A DNA stretch of 56,534 nt from an uncultured Oscillospiraceae bacterium (lineage in GTDB: Bacteria > Bacillota > Clostridia > Oscillospirales > Ruminococcaceae): positions 1 through 56,534 of the forward strand of contig CAJUMS010000009.1 of the NCBI GenBank assembly GCA_910587465.1. The letters run 5' to 3'. The position numbers and the translations under genes are program-made. The notes beneath the pieces were generated by a model. It saw nothing but the letters and a program-made list of their open reading frames with translations. It ran no database searches and was not told the DNA's origin. Positions 47,203 through 55,818 of the stretch are shown here, piece after piece. The stretch's first letter is position 1, and each line of letters begins with the position of its first letter.

Positions 47203-48497
47203 TGATAAGGATTATAAATGCGAACGGCGACGAGAAAAAGTTCCTCGCAGAGGTCGAAAAGCGCGCGGGCGAAGTAAACGCCGAGGTAGAAAAGACCGTA
47301 AAGGCTATTCTGGAGGACGTTAAAACGAACGGCGACAAGGCAGTCAAGGAATACACCGCAAAGTTTGACTGTCCGAACGCGCAGTACTACCGCGTTCCCG
47401 ACGAGGCGATACAGGACGCGCTCACCGAGGCGAACGAGAAGTCGCCCGATTTTGTGAACGCAATGCTGAACGCAGTCGAGAACATCACAGCGTTCCACAC
47501 CCGTCAGAAGCGCGAGGGCTTCTGTGTGACCGAGGAGAACGGTGTTATTATGGGGCAGCGTGTGCGCGGTCTGGATAAGGTAGGTCTGTACGTTCCGGGC
47601 GGAACGGCGGCATATCCGTCGTCGGTGCTGATGAACGCTATACCCGCAAAGATTGCGGGTGTTAAGGAGGTCATCATGGTAACTCCGCCGCTCAAGGACG
47701 GCACGGCGAACAAGGATATCCTCGTTGCGGCGGCGCTTTGCGGCGTGGACAGTATTTATCTTGCGGGCGGCGCACAGGCTATTGCGGCACTCGCTTACGG
47801 CACGGAGGAAATACCGCGCGTTTCCAAGATAGTAGGTCCGGGCAATATTTTCGTTGCTACGGCTAAGAAGCTGGTCTACGGTATCGTCGATATTGATATG
47901 GTAGCGGGACCGAGCGAAATTCTCGTTCTCGCGGACGAGACCGCAAACCCGAAGTATCTCGCTGCCGACCTTATGTCGCAGGCTGAACACGATAAATTGG
48001 CGTCCGCGATTATGATAACCACGAGCATGGAGCTCGCCGAAAAAACCCAAACCGAGATAGAGCGCCAATCGGCGACGCTCTCGCGCAAGGGGATCATCGA
48101 CGAATCGCTGAACAACTACGGCGGCATAATCGTATGCGACGATATGGACTACGCGGTCGAGATCGCGAACAAGATAGCTCCCGAGCACCTTGAAGCGGTA
48201 GTCGAAAATCCGCTCGAATATGTCGGAAAGCTCGACAACGTAGGCTCGCTGTTCCTCGGGCCGTATTCTCCCGAGCCGCTCGGCGACTACTACGCGGGAC
48301 CCAATCACGTCCTGCCGACCTCGGGCACGGCGCGTTTCTTCTCTCCGCTCGGAGTTGACAGCTTTGTCAAGCGTTTGAGCTACATCTATTACACCAAAGA
48401 CGCGCTTATCGACGCGGCAGACGATATTATTCTGATAGCGGAGCGCGAGCAGCTCACTGCGCACGCGAATTCCATAAAGGTGAGAACAGAGGGCTGA
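47202..48497 (+). CDS. hisD: Histidinol dehydrogenase
   Basis: The 431-residue zinc enzyme oxidises histidinol to histidine with two NAD+. It has GLYVPGGTAAYPSSVLMNAIPA, VAALCGVDSIYLAGGAQAIAALAYGTE, KIVGPGNIFVATAKK, and the active-site and metal segments MSQAEHDKLASAI, NKIAPEHLEA and GPNHVLPTSGTARFFSPL. ATG 47202 shares its A with the hisG TGA, with AAGGAG upstream. Length is usual. Confidence 0.96.
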   Translation: MIRIINANGDEKKFLAEVEKRAGEVNAEVEKTVKAILEDVKTNGDKAVKEYTAKFDCPNAQYYRVPDEAIQDALTEANEKSPDFVNAMLNAVENITAFHTRQKREGFCVTEENGVIMGQRVRGLDKVGLYVPGGTAAYPSSVLMNAIPAKIAGVKEVIMVTPPLKDGTANKDILVAAALCGVDSIYLAGGAQAIAALAYGTEEIPRVSKIVGPGNIFVATAKKLVYGIVDIDMVAGPSEILVLADETANPKYLAADLMSQAEHDKLASAIMITTSMELAEKTQTEIERQSATLSRKGIIDESLNNYGGIIVCDDMDYAVEIANKIAPEHLEAVVENPLEYVGKLDNVGSLFLGPYSPEPLGDYYAGPNHVLPTSGTARFFSPLGVDSFVKRLSYIYYTKDALIDAADDIILIAEREQLTAHANSIKVRTEG

Positions 48498-48498
48498 T

Positions 48499-48753
48499 AT
48501 GGAATATGAAAATTTCGATCAGCTTAAAGCCGACGTCGGCTTAGCAAAAATTGAAGAGTGTAGTCAACAGGAAAACTTCGATTTTGCCGAAATGGAGCAA
48601 AACGGGCAGCTGCTGTTAAAGGTATCGTCTGACAAGGAAGCACTGTATGTGCTGATGAGAATTTCAAAGGATCTGCATTTTATCAAGGTACTGCTTGTAG
48701 TATCGTTAACATTAGCTGTTATAGTTTTTTTGCTTAGTATGGTAATTTCGTGA
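48499..48753 (+). CDS. Small tail-anchored membrane protein in the his operon
   Basis: The product is an 84-residue protein between hisD and hisB, starting 1 bp after the hisD stop. The N-terminal 55 residues are acidic and cytosolic (MEYENFDQLKADVGLAKIEECSQQ). Residues about 62-83 are a single hydrophobic helix (FIKVLLVVSLTLAVIVFLLSMV). No Shine-Dalgarno of its own is strong. I do not recognise it. It may be unrelated to histidine synthesis and simply carried by the operon. Confidence 0.7.
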   Translation: MEYENFDQLKADVGLAKIEECSQQENFDFAEMEQNGQLLLKVSSDKEALYVLMRISKDLHFIKVLLVVSLTLAVIVFLLSMVIS

Positions 48754-48766
48754 TAAGGAGAACACA

Positions 48767-49348
48767 ATGAACAGAACAGCCGAAATCACAAGAAAAACAA
48801 AAGAGACCGACATCACCGTCAAGCTGAATCTTGACAGGGGCGAGGTAAAGACAGACACGGGAATAGGCTTTCTCGACCATATGTTGACGGCGCTGGGCGT
48901 TCACGGCGGCTTTGGGCTGGAGGTGGACGCAAAGGGCGATCTGTACGTTGACGGTCACCACACCGCCGAGGACGTGGGAATAGTCCTCGGGCAGGCGTTT
49001 GCGAAAGCGCTCGGCGACAAATCGGGAATAATGCGCTACGGCTCGGCGTTTATCCCAATGGACGAAAGTCTTGGCTTTTGCTCGCTTGATATCAGCGCGC
49101 GACCGTTTCTGGCGTTCAACGCCGAGTTCACAAACGAGCGCGTCGGCGAATTCGACACCTGCCTTACCGAGGAGTTTATGAGAGCGTTCGCGTTCAACGC
49201 GGGGATCACGCTGCATCTGCGCGTGGAGTACGGCACTAACGATCACCACAAGATAGAAGCCCTGTTCAAGGCGCTCGCCTATGCGCTCAAGGCTGCTACG
49301 CGCCCGAACACGGACGGCGCGGCTGTCTCCACAAAGGGAACGTTGTAA
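48767..49348 (+). CDS. hisB: Imidazoleglycerol-phosphate dehydratase
   Basis: The 193-residue manganese enzyme is the monofunctional form, without the histidinol-phosphatase domain. Duplicated metal-binding motifs are FLDHMLTALGVHGGF with GHHTAEDVGIVLG, and later NAGITLHLRVEYGTNDHHKIEALFKALAYAL. AAGGAG precedes the ATG. It converts IGP to imidazole acetol phosphate. The stop overlaps the Nudix start (TAATG). Confidence 0.96.
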   Translation: MNRTAEITRKTKETDITVKLNLDRGEVKTDTGIGFLDHMLTALGVHGGFGLEVDAKGDLYVDGHHTAEDVGIVLGQAFAKALGDKSGIMRYGSAFIPMDESLGFCSLDISARPFLAFNAEFTNERVGEFDTCLTEEFMRAFAFNAGITLHLRVEYGTNDHHKIEALFKALAYALKAATRPNTDGAAVSTKGTL

Positions 49349-49761
49349 TGAGGGGCTATAACGTTATCGCGGTGTTTTCTCCCGACAGGCAGTCTATGCT
49401 TATGTGCAGGCGCGCAAAAGAGCCGTACAAGGGATTGTATAACTTTGTCGGCGGAAAGATAGAGCAGGGCGAGGACGGACTTTCGGCTGCGTACCGCGAG
49501 CTGTACGAGGAAACGGGAATAGGCAAAACGGATATTCGATTAGTTCACTTAATGGATTTTTCCTATTCGCTTTGCGGTGAATACATTGAAGTGTATGCGG
49601 GCGGATTAAAGCGCGAGATAACGCTCCGCGAGGAGAAAAATCCCCTGCTGTGGATAAGCGCGGACAAGAATTTTTTCGATATGAGCCTGTTCGCAGGAGA
49701 GGGAAATATCGGGCATATTATGGAGCATATAAAAATGCACAGCTCCGATATATTTGGTTAG
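49348..49761 (+). CDS. Nudix hydrolase
   Basis: The 137-residue protein has the Nudix box GKIEQGEDGLSAAYRELYEETGI (Gx5Ex7REUxEExGU complete) at about residues 33-55. The preceding FSPDRQSMLMCRRAKEPYKGLYNFVGG resembles MutT/MTH1-like enzymes that clean oxidised nucleotides. Substrate cannot be told. It lies between hisB and hisH with tight spacing, so it is cotranscribed. Some his operons carry an extra pyrophosphohydrolase for HisE activity; this protein has no HisE similarity, but the possibility that it acts on PR-ATP is worth a test. Confidence 0.88.
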   Translation: MRGYNVIAVFSPDRQSMLMCRRAKEPYKGLYNFVGGKIEQGEDGLSAAYRELYEETGIGKTDIRLVHLMDFSYSLCGEYIEVYAGGLKREITLREEKNPLLWISADKNFFDMSLFAGEGNIGHIMEHIKMHSSDIFG

Positions 49762-49770
49762 GAGAAACAA

Positions 49771-50361
49771 ATGATCGCAATTATTGATTACGGCGCGGGA
49801 AATCTGTTCAGCGTGAAGAACGCGCTGGACTTTCTTGGCTTTGAGAACAAAATAACCGACTCCGCGGACGACCTGAGAGCCGCCGACAAGCTTATTCTCC
49901 CCGGCGTGGGCGCATTCCCCGACGCTATGAGAATGCTTGGCGAGAGCGGCTTGATCGGCGTTATTAAGGAGGAGGCACTCAAAAAGCCGCTGCTCGGTAT
50001 CTGCTTGGGAATGCAGATGCTTTTCGAGAAAGGCTATGAGTTTGGCGAAACGGAGGGGCTCGGGCTGATAAAAGGCTCGGTCAAGCTAATGACACCCGAA
50101 AACCTACCCATCCCGCATATCGGCTGGAATGAGCTGGAGCTTAACGAAAAATGTCCGTTGCTTGAAAGGGGAGGGGAGTATGTTTATTTCGTTCACTCGT
50201 TTGCGGCGGAGTGCTCAAGCGAGAACGTCGTGGCGTACTGCGACTATGGAATGAAGGTGCCCGCGCTGGTGTTCTCGGGGAACGTTTACGGCGCACAGTT
50301 TCACCCCGAAAAAAGCGGCGAAACGGGGCTGAATATCCTGCGGAGGTTTAAAGCGCTATGA
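49771..50361 (+). CDS. hisH: Imidazole glycerol phosphate synthase glutaminase subunit
   Basis: The 196-residue class I glutamine amidotransferase supplies ammonia to HisF. The catalytic triad is visible: Cys in LLGICLGMQMLFE, and His and Glu in AQFHPEKSGETG. The oxyanion strand is LPGVGAFPDAM. AGGAGA lies before the ATG. Its stop overlaps the macro-domain gene by 4 nt. hisF lies 3.5 kb downstream, after several unrelated genes. Confidence 0.95.
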   Translation: MIAIIDYGAGNLFSVKNALDFLGFENKITDSADDLRAADKLILPGVGAFPDAMRMLGESGLIGVIKEEALKKPLLGICLGMQMLFEKGYEFGETEGLGLIKGSVKLMTPENLPIPHIGWNELELNEKCPLLERGGEYVYFVHSFAAECSSENVVAYCDYGMKVPALVFSGNVYGAQFHPEKSGETGLNILRRFKAL

Positions 50362-50792
50362 CGTTTACTGAAGAGCACGGCGACCTGTTCGCGGAGGAGA
50401 TAATTCAGAATTACGCGCTTTGTCACTGTATTAGCTCCGATTTCGCTTTGGGCGCGGGAATAGCAACGCAGTTCGCGAAAATGGGCGTAAAAAAGCAGCT
50501 TTGCAATAATTTTCCGAAACAATGGCAGGGCAGGGGATATTGTCTGATGACCGAAACAAACGGCGTTGTCGTCGGAAATCTGGTGACTAAGGAGCGTTGT
50601 TTTCACAAGCCTACGCTCGAAACTCTGCGGCAGTCTCTGGAGGATTTTCGTGTACAGTCTCCCGAGATGAAACATCTTGCCATGCCGAAAATAGGCTGCG
50701 GACTGGACAGGCTGGAATGGGCAGATGTCAGAGACATAATTAAAGAGGTTTTCGGCGGAATGGACATTGAAGTAATTGTTCGTTTTCTGTAA
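50358..50792 (+). CDS. Macro domain protein (ADP-ribose-binding, OARD1/TARG1-like)
   Basis: The 144-residue macro domain resembles the OARD1 branch: EEHGDLFAEEIIQNYALCHCISSDFALGAGIATQFAKM, then the strand-loop VVVGNLVTKERCFHKPTLETLRQSLEDF, then LAMPKIGCGLDRLEWADVRDIIKEVF. The GCGLDRL motif and catalytic-type Asp are characteristic. Such proteins remove ADP-ribose from glutamate or from DNA bases, or bind ADP-ribose. Some are antitoxins to DNA-modifying DarT toxins, but no toxin gene is next to it. ATGA overlap with hisH shows cotranslation. Confidence 0.88.
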   Translation: MTFTEEHGDLFAEEIIQNYALCHCISSDFALGAGIATQFAKMGVKKQLCNNFPKQWQGRGYCLMTETNGVVVGNLVTKERCFHKPTLETLRQSLEDFRVQSPEMKHLAMPKIGCGLDRLEWADVRDIIKEVFGGMDIEVIVRFL

Positions 50793-50806
50793 GAAACGAG
50801 ACCGTG

Positions 50807-51433
50807 ATGTACTGAAACAACTTTGATGAGGTATTCGACGAAATATATAGCACCACCGAATTAAGGCGATTTGCATCGCCTTTTCGGCATGTGAATAAAA
50901 ACAAACGTACAAATGCGGCATATTACCGCTTTCTGGCAAGTGTTCTGAATGACTGCTTTGACGAGTAGATCACCGTTTCCGATAGCTGTATGGATAGTTA
51001 CGAATACGAAAAAAGCTCCCCAGAACACAGGTATGAAAATTTTGAGCGGGCATATTTCAACTCGAGCGATCTCGGTTTATCGGTAATGGCACGCCGCGCG
51101 GAGATAAGAGTGTATGATGTTTTAATATCCGAGCCGGATACCTCCACCGATCCCGAAAAAATATTCGATAACACTTCCGCTACGATTATGATATTCGCTG
51201 CGGCGCGTTTCCGGAATAGTCCGAACCTCATGTCCGATAAAATGAAAATAGGCGCTATTCTCAGCGACCGCACGGAAAAAATATATGTTTCGGCATACGA
51301 GGATACGCTTTACGTTGAGATTGACTATAAAAGACTTTCCGTCGACAGAATGTATAAAGGGTATGTGCGACGAGCTTGTCTTGATGCTTGCGATTATATT
51401 TCATTGATTTTGAGTATCGTTGAACAAAATTAA
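50807..51433 (+). pseudogene. Unknown gene with two in-frame stops (TGA codon 3, TAG codon 54)
   Basis: From ATG 50807 one frame reads MY-stop-NNFDEVFDEIYSTTELRRF, then RTNAAYYRFLASVLNDCFDE-stop-ITVSDSCMDSYEYEKSSPEHRYENF and on to 51433, 209 codons in all. Coding-like sequence on both sides of each stop argues for a decayed gene. Simple changes (TGG to TGA, CAG to TAG) would explain both. The last 147 codons from ATG 50990 remain open and might be expressed. A hairpin AAGGCGAT-TTGC-ATCGCCTT at 50863-50882 lies within it. No family is recognised. Confidence 0.6.
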
Positions 51434-51498
51434 AGCAAATTGCGCAAAAGTTTAATTTTCCGTAAAACATATCAAGATAGCAAAGCGAGGTGAACAGG

Positions 51499-51888
51499 AT
51501 GACCGACAAAGAGCGGTTAATTCAAAAATACGTTTTAAAGCACGAGGATAATGCGTGGTATTCCGACAAGGAAAACTCCCACAAGCACCTTATCTTCAAG
51601 GATGCGTTTGTGGAGCGCACGGACGTAATCGGTCTGCTGTTCCGCGTGAACAAGCTGTGTATGGCTAAGGTGAAGTATTTCCGCGGAAATATCGATAAAT
51701 TTGAGCCTATGAAATACGATTACAAAAAGGGCTTTGTCGCCGTGCCGCTATGGGACGCGGATTTTTTGCGGCACAAGGCTTCGGGGTATATTCTGGATTT
51801 TCGGTATTTGCAGACCATTACCGTTTACGAGGATTTTCTGGCGCTCTGCCGTGAACTGGAGAGCTTTGAACAGACAGAAAGTGAGTGA
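51499..51888 (+). CDS. Uncharacterised protein (129 aa) in the his operon
   Basis: The 129-residue protein starts at ATG 51499 with GAGGTGAACAG upstream. It is a mixed alpha/beta protein: MTDKERLIQKYVLKHEDNAWYS, then KHLIFKDAFVERTDVIGLLFRVNKLCMAKVKYFRGN, then YDYKKGFVAVPLWDADFLRHKASGYILDF. No motif is recognised, and no signal or membrane segment is present. The stop overlaps a GTG that could start the HAD gene. It is probably cotranscribed with it. Confidence 0.7.
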   Translation: MTDKERLIQKYVLKHEDNAWYSDKENSHKHLIFKDAFVERTDVIGLLFRVNKLCMAKVKYFRGNIDKFEPMKYDYKKGFVAVPLWDADFLRHKASGYILDFRYLQTITVYEDFLALCRELESFEQTESE

Positions 51889-51890
51889 AT

Positions 51891-52511
51891 ATGTTTACAA
51901 AAATAACTCATGTATTTTTTGATATAGGTACAACGTTGGTTGATGAAACGGAGTGTTATAATCACCGTATTTGCGAAGTAATTGCGGGAACGGATATTAC
52001 GTTTGAGCAGTTCGTCGAAAAGAGAATATTTTTTCAGAAGCAGAATTTAAAGGGCGATCTTGAAGCAATAAAGTTTTTCGGATTGAAAAAAACTCCGTGG
52101 CACCGTGAAGATGAACGGCTTTATCCCGAGGCGGAGGAGATTCTGCGTTATCTGCGAGAAAGGGGATACATTATCGGTGTTATCGCAAATCAAGGGTTTG
52201 GTACGGAAAAGCGCCTTGAAGCTTGGGGGATATGGAAATATTTTGATTCGATAACCGCTTCTGCGGAGGATGGTATCGCAAAACCCGATCCCGAGATGTT
52301 CCTCAGAGCATTAAAGAGATCGGGCGGTTTAGCCGAAAATTCAGTAATGATCGGCGACAGGCTCGACAATGACATTGCACCCGCAAAATCTTTGGGAATG
52401 AAAACCGTGTGGATAAAGCAGGGATTCAGCGTTTATTGTTCTCCAACCTGCCCTCAAGAGCAGCCAGATCATACGATCTCAAATCTTATGGAACTGAAAA
52501 ATCTTTTATGA
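51891..52511 (+). CDS. HAD-superfamily hydrolase (subfamily IA)
   Basis: The 206-residue product has motif I in HVFFDIGTTLVDETE, with the second Asp replaced by Gly (DxGxT). This replacement occurs in a set of HAD proteins but normally removes the general acid of phosphatases. Motif II is VIANQG, and motifs III and IV are IAKPDPEMFLRALKR and SVMIGDRLDNDIAPAKSLGM. The cap is helical (ITFEQFVEKRIFFQKQ). It lies between hisH and hisA; some bacteria use a HAD enzyme for histidinol phosphatase, but the Gly in motif I makes that doubtful here. The start could be GTG at 51885. Confidence 0.85.
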   Translation: MFTKITHVFFDIGTTLVDETECYNHRICEVIAGTDITFEQFVEKRIFFQKQNLKGDLEAIKFFGLKKTPWHREDERLYPEAEEILRYLRERGYIIGVIANQGFGTEKRLEAWGIWKYFDSITASAEDGIAKPDPEMFLRALKRSGGLAENSVMIGDRLDNDIAPAKSLGMKTVWIKQGFSVYCSPTCPQEQPDHTISNLMELKNLL

Positions 52512-52520
52512 GGTGATAAT

Positions 52521-53246
52521 ATGATAATTTTCCCCGCGATAGACATTAAGGACGGGAACGTGGTACGTCTGTTTAAAGGCGACTACGCGACTGTGGAAAA
52601 GGTCGCCGATAACTATCTTGACACCGCGCTGTCGTTTCAGGCGGCGTGCGCGGAATGGATACACATGGTAGACCTTGACGGCGCAAAAGAGGGCAGACCC
52701 GTCAACACGAAGATATACACCAACGTTGCCGAAAAGACAAATTTAAAGGTCGAAGTCGGCGGTGGCATACGCAATATCGAAACTGTTGACGAGTATCTGA
52801 AAATGGGTATCTCGCGCGTGATCTTAGGCTCGGCGGCACTGAAAGACCCTCAACTCGTCAAAAATTCCGTGGAGAAATTCGGTGCGGAAAAAATCGTTGT
52901 CGGGATAGACGCGCTTAATGGAATGGTCGCGACGGAGGGCTGGCTCGAAGCATCCGACGCGAACTATATCGACCTTGCAAACAAAATGATATCGTTCGGC
53001 GTTAAGTACTTCATTTTCACCGATATCTCCAAGGACGGCACTCTTTCGGGTGTGAATGAGCAGCAGCTCAAGGCGTTATACAACGGCACTCACGGTGAAT
53101 GTAACATAATCGCAAGCGGCGGAGTTCATACAATGGACGATATCGTCACCTGCAAGGAAATGGGGCTGTATGGAACTATCTGCGGCAAGAGCATTTATAC
53201 TGGCAGCCTTGACCTCGCCGAGGCTGTACGTTATGCGGGTGAGTAA
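52521..53246 (+). CDS. hisA: ProFAR isomerase
   Basis: The 241-residue TIM-barrel enzyme isomerises ProFAR to PRFAR. It has the catalytic Asp in IIFPAIDIKDGNVVRLFKGDY, VEVGGGIRNIETVDEYL with phosphate-binding glycines, the second Asp in YFIFTDISKDGTLSG, and IASGGVHTMDDI. It starts with MIIFPAID after GAGGTGATA. It is paired in function with hisF, from which it is separated by an HD-domain gene. Confidence 0.95.
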   Translation: MIIFPAIDIKDGNVVRLFKGDYATVEKVADNYLDTALSFQAACAEWIHMVDLDGAKEGRPVNTKIYTNVAEKTNLKVEVGGGIRNIETVDEYLKMGISRVILGSAALKDPQLVKNSVEKFGAEKIVVGIDALNGMVATEGWLEASDANYIDLANKMISFGVKYFIFTDISKDGTLSGVNEQQLKALYNGTHGECNIIASGGVHTMDDIVTCKEMGLYGTICGKSIYTGSLDLAEAVRYAGE

Positions 53247-53247
53247 A

Positions 53248-53805
53248 GTGCGTAATGACATTATCGAATACCTCCAAAGAGAGGTCAGACGGCGCTGTGA
53301 AAGCGAAAGCAACTTTTTCGGACTGGGCTGTTATTATCACATCTGCGTGGTGGTTGAAAACGCGGTCTTTCTCGCGGAGAAATACGGCGCGGACGTTGAG
53401 GCGGTAACTATCGCGGCGTGGCTTCACGATATCGCCTCCGTTACCGATTATTCGCTGTATGAAGAGCATCATATCCACGGTGCGCGAATTGCAGAGGAGA
53501 TACTTGGAGGCTTCGGCTACGACAAGACCGAGCTTGTAAAGTGCTGTATCTTAAACCACCGAGGCAGCAAGCCTTCGGAAAAACGGAGCGTTGAAGAGGT
53601 GTGCGTTGCCGACGCGGACGCTATATCGCATTTCGATTCCGTGCCGTCGCTGTTCTATCTCGCGTATGTAAAGCGAAAGCTTGATATTGCGGATGGCGTT
53701 GAGTTTGTGCGCGGAAAGTTGGAGCGCAGCTTTAACAAGCTCTCCGAGCAAAGTAAATCGCTGTATTCCGACAAGTACAATAAAGTAATGAGAGTTATCC
53801 GATAG
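53248..53805 (+). CDS. HD-domain phosphohydrolase
   Basis: The product has about 185 residues from GTG 53248, which has GGTGAG 4 nt upstream; starts at 53233 or 53239 inside hisA are possible. Metal ligands follow the HD order: His in CYYHICVVVENA, HD in AAWLHDIASVTDY, a further His in EEHHIHGARIAEEIL, and Asp in VCVADADAISHFDS. This is the short YedJ/HDIG-like type acting on nucleotides or phosphoesters. The substrate is unknown. Placement between hisA and hisF is unusual and suggests carriage by the operon or a repair/house-cleaning role. Confidence 0.85.
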   Translation: MRNDIIEYLQREVRRRCESESNFFGLGCYYHICVVVENAVFLAEKYGADVEAVTIAAWLHDIASVTDYSLYEEHHIHGARIAEEILGGFGYDKTELVKCCILNHRGSKPSEKRSVEEVCVADADAISHFDSVPSLFYLAYVKRKLDIADGVEFVRGKLERSFNKLSEQSKSLYSDKYNKVMRVIR

Positions 53806-53825
53806 TAAAAATAAAGGAGAAAACT

Positions 53826-54587
53826 ATGCTTGCAAAAAGAATTATCCCGTGCCTTGACGTGCGCAACGGAAAAGTCGTCAAGGGCGTTAATTTCGAGGGA
53901 ATAAAGGACGTCGGCGACCCCGTGGAGCTTGCCGTCGAGTACAATAGACAGGGCGCGGACGAGCTTGTGTTTTACGATATAACGGCTTCCTACGAGGGGC
54001 GCGGGGTTATGCTGGACGTTGTGAAGCGTACCGCGCAGAACGTTTTTGTTCCACTGTGCGTTGGCGGCGGTATCTCCTCGGTCGAGGACTTCCGCGATAC
54101 GCTCCGCGCGGGCGCGGACAAGGTATCCGTGAACTCGCAGGCGGTCAAGAATCCCAAGTTGATAAGCGACGCGGCGGAGATATTCGGCAGTCAGTGCGTA
54201 GTGGTCGGTATTGACGCAAAGCGTGACGGCAAGGGGCGCTTTACCGTCTACATCAACGGCGGACGCGTGGATATGAAGCTCGACCTTGGTGATTGGGTAC
54301 ACGAGATCGAGGAACGCGGCGCGGGCGAGATATGCCTGAACTCTATCGACACAGACGGCGTTCGCGGCGGCTTTGACATTGAAATGCTGAATTTCGTCTG
54401 CGAGCGCGTGAAAATTCCCGTTATCGCGAGCGGCGGCTGCGGTCGTATCGAACACTTCTCGGAGGTTTTTGAGCGGACAAATTCCTCGGCGGCATTGGCG
54501 GCGTCGCTGTTCCATTTTGGCGAGCTTACCGTCGGCGAGGTCAAGGAACACCTAAAGGAGCATAATGTCCCCGTTAGGACGGTGTGA
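53826..54587 (+). CDS. hisF: Imidazole glycerol phosphate synthase cyclase subunit
   Basis: The 253-residue TIM barrel uses ammonia from HisH to make IGP and AICAR. Motifs are RIIPCLDVRNGKVVKGVNFEGIKDVGDPVELA with catalytic Asp, FYDITASYEGRG, VPLCVGGGISSVEDF, ICLNSIDTDGVRGGFDIE with the second Asp, and PVIASGGCGRIEHF. AAAGGAG lies before the ATG. The TGA overlaps a GTG that precedes the next gene. hisI, hisE and hisC are not found downstream within the window. Confidence 0.96.
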   Translation: MLAKRIIPCLDVRNGKVVKGVNFEGIKDVGDPVELAVEYNRQGADELVFYDITASYEGRGVMLDVVKRTAQNVFVPLCVGGGISSVEDFRDTLRAGADKVSVNSQAVKNPKLISDAAEIFGSQCVVVGIDAKRDGKGRFTVYINGGRVDMKLDLGDWVHEIEERGAGEICLNSIDTDGVRGGFDIEMLNFVCERVKIPVIASGGCGRIEHFSEVFERTNSSAALAASLFHFGELTVGEVKEHLKEHNVPVRTV

Positions 54588-54589
54588 CC

Positions 54590-55807
54590 ATGGCGGTGAT
54601 ATATTGCTTTTCGGGTACCGGAAACAGCCTGTACGCGGCAACGAAAATTTCCGCGGAAATAAATGCCGAGGTAGTCAATATGAAAAGCGGCGGCGAATGT
54701 AACGCGGATGTTATCGGCATAGTTTTTCCCGTCTACTTCTGGGGACTGCCGAAAACGGTAGAGCGCTTTCTCGGCGATATCCGCATAACAAACAAGAACG
54801 CGTATATTTTTACGGTCATAACATACGGCGGATTGGCGGGAGGAGCGGACGGCGCTGTAAATGATTTTTTGAAAAAGCAGGGCGTAAAGCTGTCATACAG
54901 CGCAAAAGTGAGAATGGTAAGAAATTATCTTCCCGAGTTTAATGTGAACGACAGCAAGTCGCTTTGGGAGAAAATCGACCGCCGACTTGACCGCGTTATT
55001 TCCGATATCAAATGGCGTGCCGTTTCAAGAATAACGCCGTATACTGCGCTGAACAAGACGATGCACCAAAACTATCCGCCGCTGAAAGCCAACTGCGGAA
55101 AGCTGTTTACGGTGAACAGCTGCCGTCATTGCGGCGCTTGCACGGATGTCTGTCCAAACGGCAATATAACAATGGAGAACGGCCCGCCGAAATTCGGGAG
55201 CAATTGCGAGCTTTGCTTCGGATGTGTACATATCTGTCCCGTGGGCGCTATCGAATACGATAACAAAACACAGGGCAAAAAGCGCTACAAAAACCATATG
55301 CAGCACGAGCTTTCCGACCTTAACGCGCACGGATTTAACCGCACCCGCTTTGAAATCGACTACACCAAACCGCGTAATAAATTAACAGCGGCGTATATCG
55401 CGGACGAATATTCGTTTACATATGAAGGCGGATATCCCGACAGTTCCGTGATGATAGATTGCCTTGAGCTGGGAATGAATTCCGAAACCGGTATCGCGGA
55501 GCAGATATCGGGCTTTCATTCGTATCTGATTTGGAAAAGCGCAAGTCTTACACTGCCCGAAGCAAAGGACGGCGCTCTGGTGATGTCGGATAAGATCGAG
55601 AGCGGAGTTACATACCGAATAAAGTATAACGTAACCACATATTACGATAAGTCCAACGGCTGGCTCTGCATAGGGGCGCGGGACTGTGATAATGCCGAAT
55701 ATGTTCGTTTCTGCGAAAACTGTATTGCGGCAGTCGGGGATGGAAAGCTCGCGGCGATATGGGTAAGCCTGCCGACAGACGCCGAGGTTATGAAACGCCT
55801 GAAATAG
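54590..55807 (+). CDS. EFR1-family flavodoxin-ferredoxin with extra C-terminal domain
   Basis: The 405-residue product. Residues 1-150 are flavodoxin-like, with the FMN phosphate loop CFSGTGNSLYAA and VFPVYFWGLPKTVERF. At about 175-220 lie two ferredoxin motifs, CRHCGACTDVCP and CELCFGCVHICP, each a [4Fe-4S] site. EFR1 proteins normally end soon after. Here about 130 more residues follow (DEYSFTYEGGYPDSSVMIDCLELG through TTYYDKSNGWLCIGARDCDNAEYV), beta-rich and unrecognised. It starts 2 bp after hisF. It may provide low-potential electrons; the added domain may bind a partner. Confidence 0.85.
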   Translation: MAVIYCFSGTGNSLYAATKISAEINAEVVNMKSGGECNADVIGIVFPVYFWGLPKTVERFLGDIRITNKNAYIFTVITYGGLAGGADGAVNDFLKKQGVKLSYSAKVRMVRNYLPEFNVNDSKSLWEKIDRRLDRVISDIKWRAVSRITPYTALNKTMHQNYPPLKANCGKLFTVNSCRHCGACTDVCPNGNITMENGPPKFGSNCELCFGCVHICPVGAIEYDNKTQGKKRYKNHMQHELSDLNAHGFNRTRFEIDYTKPRNKLTAAYIADEYSFTYEGGYPDSSVMIDCLELGMNSETGIAEQISGFHSYLIWKSASLTLPEAKDGALVMSDKIESGVTYRIKYNVTTYYDKSNGWLCIGARDCDNAEYVRFCENCIAAVGDGKLAAIWVSLPTDAEVMKRLK

Positions 55808-55818
55808 GAGATTGACTA

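Noticed and set aside
46950..48464. Open frame of about 500 codons antisense to hisG and hisD
   Set aside because: Arg/Val-rich translation typical of the reverse of GC-rich coding sequence; both plus-strand genes are certain.
50863..50882. Terminator after the macro-domain gene
   Set aside because: The 8-bp stem has only a short T-run and lies within a frame with coding character, so I did not list it as a terminator.
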